Assembly: GCA_030635415.1 (NCBI GenBank)
Contig: DAOVYW010000082.1
Coordinates: 1 to 9,071, forward strand
Direction: 5' to 3'
DNA length: 9,071 nt
Origin: Candidatus Firestoneibacteriota bacterium
GTDB taxonomy: Bacteria; Oederibacteriota; JAAXVQ01; JAUVAV01
Shown here: in pieces, positions 5,756-9,071 of the stretch
Position numbering within the stretch: position 1 is the stretch's first letter
Layout: every line of letters starts with the position of its first letter
Position numbers and translations under genes: made by a program
Notes under the pieces: model-generated
Databases searched by the model: none
The model's input: only the letters and a program-made list of their open reading frames with translations
What the model was told of the DNA's origin: nothing

Positions 5756-8700
5756 AAAGTTCGGTTATAGCCATACAGCATCCCCGATGGAAAAGCCGGA
5801 ATGTTTTTTGGGCGTTAGCCGTTTTTATCGGGATTCTGCTTTTAATTCCACCCCAGTTTCAGGGGAAAGCCGCATCTTTTTTTATTTTAGGGTCCTGGCT
5901 GCTGGCCGCGGCTGCCTGGATAATTTTCAGCCGGGATTCCGGACAATTCGAAGGACTCTCCTGCGGGCCGCCTTTAATTGCTTTAATGGCAACCTTTGGT
6001 CTGGCCTTGGTTTGGTCCAAAGATCCGGCGGTCAGCATCAATCCTTGCGCTCAGGAATTGGGGTTATTGCTGCTGTTTGTAACCACCATGGGGGTGGCGC
6101 GTAACGCGCGAGGTATTCAGGCCGCCATGTCCGGCTTGGTAATGGTGGGTTTATTACTGGCTCTTTATGCGGTTTATCAGCATATCCACGGATTGACGGA
6201 AACCTATCAGCATTTATTCAATCACAAACCACCGCAAGGTTTTATGGAACGGGAAATGGCCAGCCGCTTGGCCTCGCGCCGGGCCTTTTCGCTTTTCACC
6301 TATCCCAACTTACTTTCTGGATTTTTAGTCATGATATTACCGGTAAGTCTCTCCCTGGTGCATATTGCCAAAAAACGATGGTCGATCTGGATCCGGGGAA
6401 TGGGCCTGGCTGTCCTGGTGATGGGTCTGTACGCCACCGGATCCGTGGGAGGCTGGTTGACCGCCGCAATGGGCAGTGTTGTTTACATGATTTTGGTTAA
6501 AAAATATTTTAAAAAAAAAATATCATCCCGGTTGGTCGGATATATCTTTCTGGCCGGCGGATTTCTAACTTTAGCCGGCTTGTTTACCATGGTCATAATA
6601 CGTACTCCGCAAGGATTATTTTCAGATATGGGAGCGCGGATAGTTAACTGGGGGAGCACGCTGCGAATGATATGGTCACACCCCATAACCGGAGTGGGAC
6701 CAGGCATATTCGGATCCCTCTTTCCGGAATTCCAGGCGGAAGGGGGATATTACATCCGCTTTGCCCATAACATCCTGCTTCATCGGTGGGCGGAGACAGG
6801 TTTGGCCGGCTTGGCCGCTTTGTTTTGGTTGGGAGCCGTGATTATCAAGCAAATAAAGACGAATTTAAGCTTGTCTTTATCTAAATCCCAGCGTTTTTTG
6901 GCGCTGGGATTGATATCCGGTCTGAGTGCCGGTTTCTTGCATGCTTGTTTGGATGTGGATTTGAATTTCCTGAAAACCAGCGTGATTTTCTGGTTTTTTC
7001 TCGGAACACTGTTAGGTTTAATTATGCCGAAGGGGCGGGCCGGTTTCAAAAATGCCTGGCATAGGGAAAACAGCGTTATTATCAGGCAGACCAGGCCCCT
7101 GGTTCAAGTGGGATTGTGCATAATAGCGTGCCTGGTTTTATGGAAGGGCGGTAAAAGTCTGATCGTGGAAGGCGCCTTGTTTTTTGGAACCGGCGCTCTG
7201 GCTGTGTTTTTTCTACTCGGCCAGGCACGGGACGGCACTTCCTGGACTCAATGGGTTAAAAAAATTCCTCTGCGCTGGCCTTTGGGATTGCTCTTTATCT
7301 GGTGTATTTTTTCCGCCTTGGTTTCTCTCCATCCTGCCGCTGCTATTCCGGGATTAACCCTCGCCATAGCCGGATTGCTTTGTTATGTGATTACTGTGCT
7401 CACGCCGCGAGCCGGCATATTACTGGTAAATTTACTCGCCCCTGCCGCTGTTTTAACGGCGGGAGTGGCATTGTTTCAGCTCCTGGTTCAACCTGGTATT
7501 CGGATCACGGCCTGGTGGCCGAATCCCAATTTATTAGCGGCTTTTTTAAGCATGGGGTTCTTAAGTAATCTGGGTCTCCTGCTTTTAGGTACTCAAAGTT
7601 CAATCAACCGTATGGTCTCTATTTTGGGTTCTCTGGTTATTTTTATCGCGTTGCTGGCAACCGGTTCTTTGGGCGGAATATTAAATTGCCTGGCCGGTTT
7701 CATTATATTAACCGTCTGGCTGGGACATCGGCAGCCTCAGCGTCTCCGGCCGGCCGGCATAGTATTGATTTTAATGCTGGCCGGTCTTTTTTTACTGCCC
7801 TTGGCAGCCGGCCGCCGTATCGGCCATATGGATCAATACCATGCCCAGGCATATGAGCGCACACAAATTGCGCGCTCAGCTATAAAAATGATTTGGAGCC
7901 GGCCGTTTGCCGGATTTGGACCGGGCAATTTTAAACAGGCTTTTGAACGGTTCAGTTTTCCGAATATACGCGGTCTTTCCCGTTATGGCAAGTTAGCCTC
8001 CTTTGCCCATAATGAGATACTGCAACTCGGAGCTATAGCCGGGATTCCAGGTCTTCTATTTTTACTCTGGATGATTTGGTCGATTAGATTTTATTTTATC
8101 CGGCAATGGCGGGCTGCCGGGCCGGAAGGGTGGCAGGGTCCCGAGGGCCGGGAAGAAAGGGCCAAAATAATAGCCTGGTCGGCTTTGGCCGGCGCCGGCT
8201 TTCAAGCTCTGGTGGATTTCAACTGGCATTTGCCCGCTCTTTGGATTTGGGGCATGATGCTGCTGGGAATAGTACTGGCACCGGTGGTTAATTGGAAGCG
8301 TGAATTTTATCTCGCGGTACGGGATACGGAATCCCGGTTTCACCGCTTGGATGTCTGGAGCCGGCAGATTATGGCCGTACTCTTGTTTTTTGTCGTTGGA
8401 ATAGCGGCGTTGGCGGCTATTCGGCCACTGGTATCCCAATATCTTCTGAATGCGGGCGAGGCACATCGTTACAAGCAAAACCTGCAAGCTGCCTCCCGGT
8501 TATTTGAAAATGCCCTGGTGGTTCATCCTTTTTCCAGCCGGGCTTTTGATCAATTGGGACAGGTTCATACTGATTTCTTCGCTGCCATGGGTTTGGATAA
8601 CTGGTTTCAACTTTCACAATGGGCTTTTAATCGGGCGCTGACTCTGGACAAGATGGATGCGTATATTCATCGCCATTTTGGCAGGTTGTATGGCCTTAAG

Positions 8701-9071
8701 GCCGCGCGTTATGGAGATCCGGAAAGGCAGCGCCAATTCGACCGGGCGGTGCGGCATTATCGTCTGGCTATTGAAAAAGCGCCGCATAAAGCTTTTCTTC
8801 ATTTTGAACTGGGCAATCTTTTGCGGGATGCCAAACGTATGGATGCCGCGGAACGCGCCTGGACCGAAGCAGTAGGTTTGGAACCAAATTATGCGGCCGC
8901 CTGGAGCAACCTGGGCGTGGTCCAGGAAATTAGGGGAGATCCGGTTGCGGCAGAGTCAAGTTTCCGCCGAGCTTTAGAGTTGCAAAATTTAGCTTCCCAC
9001 GCCCGGGGAAAATATGAAATTGAGCTGTTTTCCATAAATAGAGCGATAGTGCATTATAACTTGGGACGATT
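5752..9071 (+). CDS. Tandem double O-antigen ligase/polymerase-family (Wzy_C-type) membrane protein with C-terminal TPR repeats, 3' end outside window
   Basis: The frame is open from ATG 5752, which overlaps the aroQ TGA as ATGA, to the window end: at least 1106 residues with no stop. It is strongly hydrophobic with many membrane helices to about residue 895. Two O-antigen ligase-type modules follow each other. Module 1 has PNLL (185-188), ATGSVGG (228-234), WSHPITGVGPG (308-318), FAHN with H339, and a LDVDLNF segment near 400. Module 2 repeats the order: PNLL (592-595), ATGSLGG (636-642), WSRPFAGFGPG (715-725), FAHN with H753, and LVDFNWH near 820. The His after the large periplasmic loop matches the conserved His of WaaL-type ligases. 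From about 900 the protein is soluble with TPR-like units, for example AFLHFELGNLLRDAKRMDAA and AAWSNLGVVQEIRGDPVAAE. The family joins or polymerises undecaprenyl-linked glycans; the substrate here is unknown. No clear ribosome site, so translational coupling to aroQ is likely. Confidence 0.85.
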   Translation, partial: MKSSVIAIQHPRWKSRNVFWALAVFIGILLLIPPQFQGKAASFFILGSWLLAAAAWIIFSRDSGQFEGLSCGPPLIALMATFGLALVWSKDPAVSINPCAQELGLLLLFVTTMGVARNARGIQAAMSGLVMVGLLLALYAVYQHIHGLTETYQHLFNHKPPQGFMEREMASRLASRRAFSLFTYPNLLSGFLVMILPVSLSLVHIAKKRWSIWIRGMGLAVLVMGLYATGSVGGWLTAAMGSVVYMILVKKYFKKKISSRLVGYIFLAGGFLTLAGLFTMVIIRTPQGLFSDMGARIVNWGSTLRMIWSHPITGVGPGIFGSLFPEFQAEGGYYIRFAHNILLHRWAETGLAGLAALFWLGAVIIKQIKTNLSLSLSKSQRFLALGLISGLSAGFLHACLDVDLNFLKTSVIFWFFLGTLLGLIMPKGRAGFKNAWHRENSVIIRQTRPLVQVGLCIIACLVLWKGGKSLIVEGALFFGTGALAVFFLLGQARDGTSWTQWVKKIPLRWPLGLLFIWCIFSALVSLHPAAAIPGLTLAIAGLLCYVITVLTPRAGILLVNLLAPAAVLTAGVALFQLLVQPGIRITAWWPNPNLLAAFLSMGFLSNLGLLLLGTQSSINRMVSILGSLVIFIALLATGSLGGILNCLAGFIILTVWLGHRQPQRLRPAGIVLILMLAGLFLLPLAAGRRIGHMDQYHAQAYERTQIARSAIKMIWSRPFAGFGPGNFKQAFERFSFPNIRGLSRYGKLASFAHNEILQLGAIAGIPGLLFLLWMIWSIRFYFIRQWRAAGPEGWQGPEGREERAKIIAWSALAGAGFQALVDFNWHLPALWIWGMMLLGIVLAPVVNWKREFYLAVRDTESRFHRLDVWSRQIMAVLLFFVVGIAALAAIRPLVSQYLLNAGEAHRYKQNLQAASRLFENALVVHPFSSRAFDQLGQVHTDFFAAMGLDNWFQLSQWAFNRALTLDKMDAYIHRHFGRLYGLKAARYGDPERQRQFDRAVRHYRLAIEKAPHKAFLHFELGNLLRDAKRMDAAERAWTEAVGLEPNYAAAWSNLGVVQEIRGDPVAAESSFRRALELQNLASHARGKYEIELFSINRAIVHYNLGR

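Noticed and set aside
5748..6104. 118-codon + frame starting at ATG 5748, just before the ligase start
   Set aside because: Its product has no family features, while the frame from ATG 5752 stays open to the window end and encodes ligase motifs.
8181..8200. GGCCGGC/GCCGGC-rich palindromes across the ligase gene
   Set aside because: They come from frequent Ala-Gly codons (GCC GGC) in membrane helices and have no consistent spacing.
8062..8487. 141-codon minus-strand frame
   Set aside because: It is a shadow of the ligase gene, low in recognisable features, with a real membrane protein encoded opposite.

Overview
The window looks like part of a chromosome from a Gram-negative (diderm) bacterium of mid GC content. 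All recognisable genes lie on the + strand. The lipopolysaccharide-export genes lptC, lptA and lptB, the lipoprotein signal peptides and an O-antigen ligase/polymerase-type membrane protein point to an LPS-bearing outer membrane. A secreted repeat protein with a Thr/Pro linker and a FlgD/T9SS-like C-terminal domain is a combination I associate with uncultured candidate-phylum bacteria (Omnitrophota-, Firestonebacteria- or Goldbacteria-like lineages). That placement is an impression, not a computed result.

Layout: (1) 1-249, the 3' end of a cobalt/ECF transporter T component (CbiQ-like), possibly carrying a frameshift near its end. (2) 265-326, an 18-bp perfect inverted repeat that covers the likely lptC start codon. 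(3) 318-2451, lptC-lptA-lptB, tightly packed and probably co-transcribed; the lptA start is anomalous. (4) 2452-2559, a gap holding a promoter candidate. (5) 2560-4128, a secreted protein with seven repeats (probably a seven-bladed beta-propeller), a Thr/Pro linker and a C-terminal sorting-type domain. (6) 4159-5289, a membrane-anchored LysM-LysM-M23 peptidoglycan endopeptidase. (7) 5309-5755, aroQ, type II 3-dehydroquinase. (8) 5752 to the window end, a very large membrane protein that overlaps aroQ by ATGA and runs off the window.

Most genes serve the cell envelope: LptC/A/B move LPS to the outer membrane, the M23 protein cuts peptidoglycan, the propeller protein is exported, and the last gene probably polymerises or ligates surface glycan. 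AroQ is the metabolic exception (shikimate pathway). The most unusual object is the last gene. Its product holds two full copies of the O-antigen ligase-type module in tandem, about 407-414 residues apart, followed by a TPR region. No RNA genes, insertion sequences or CRISPR arrays were seen.
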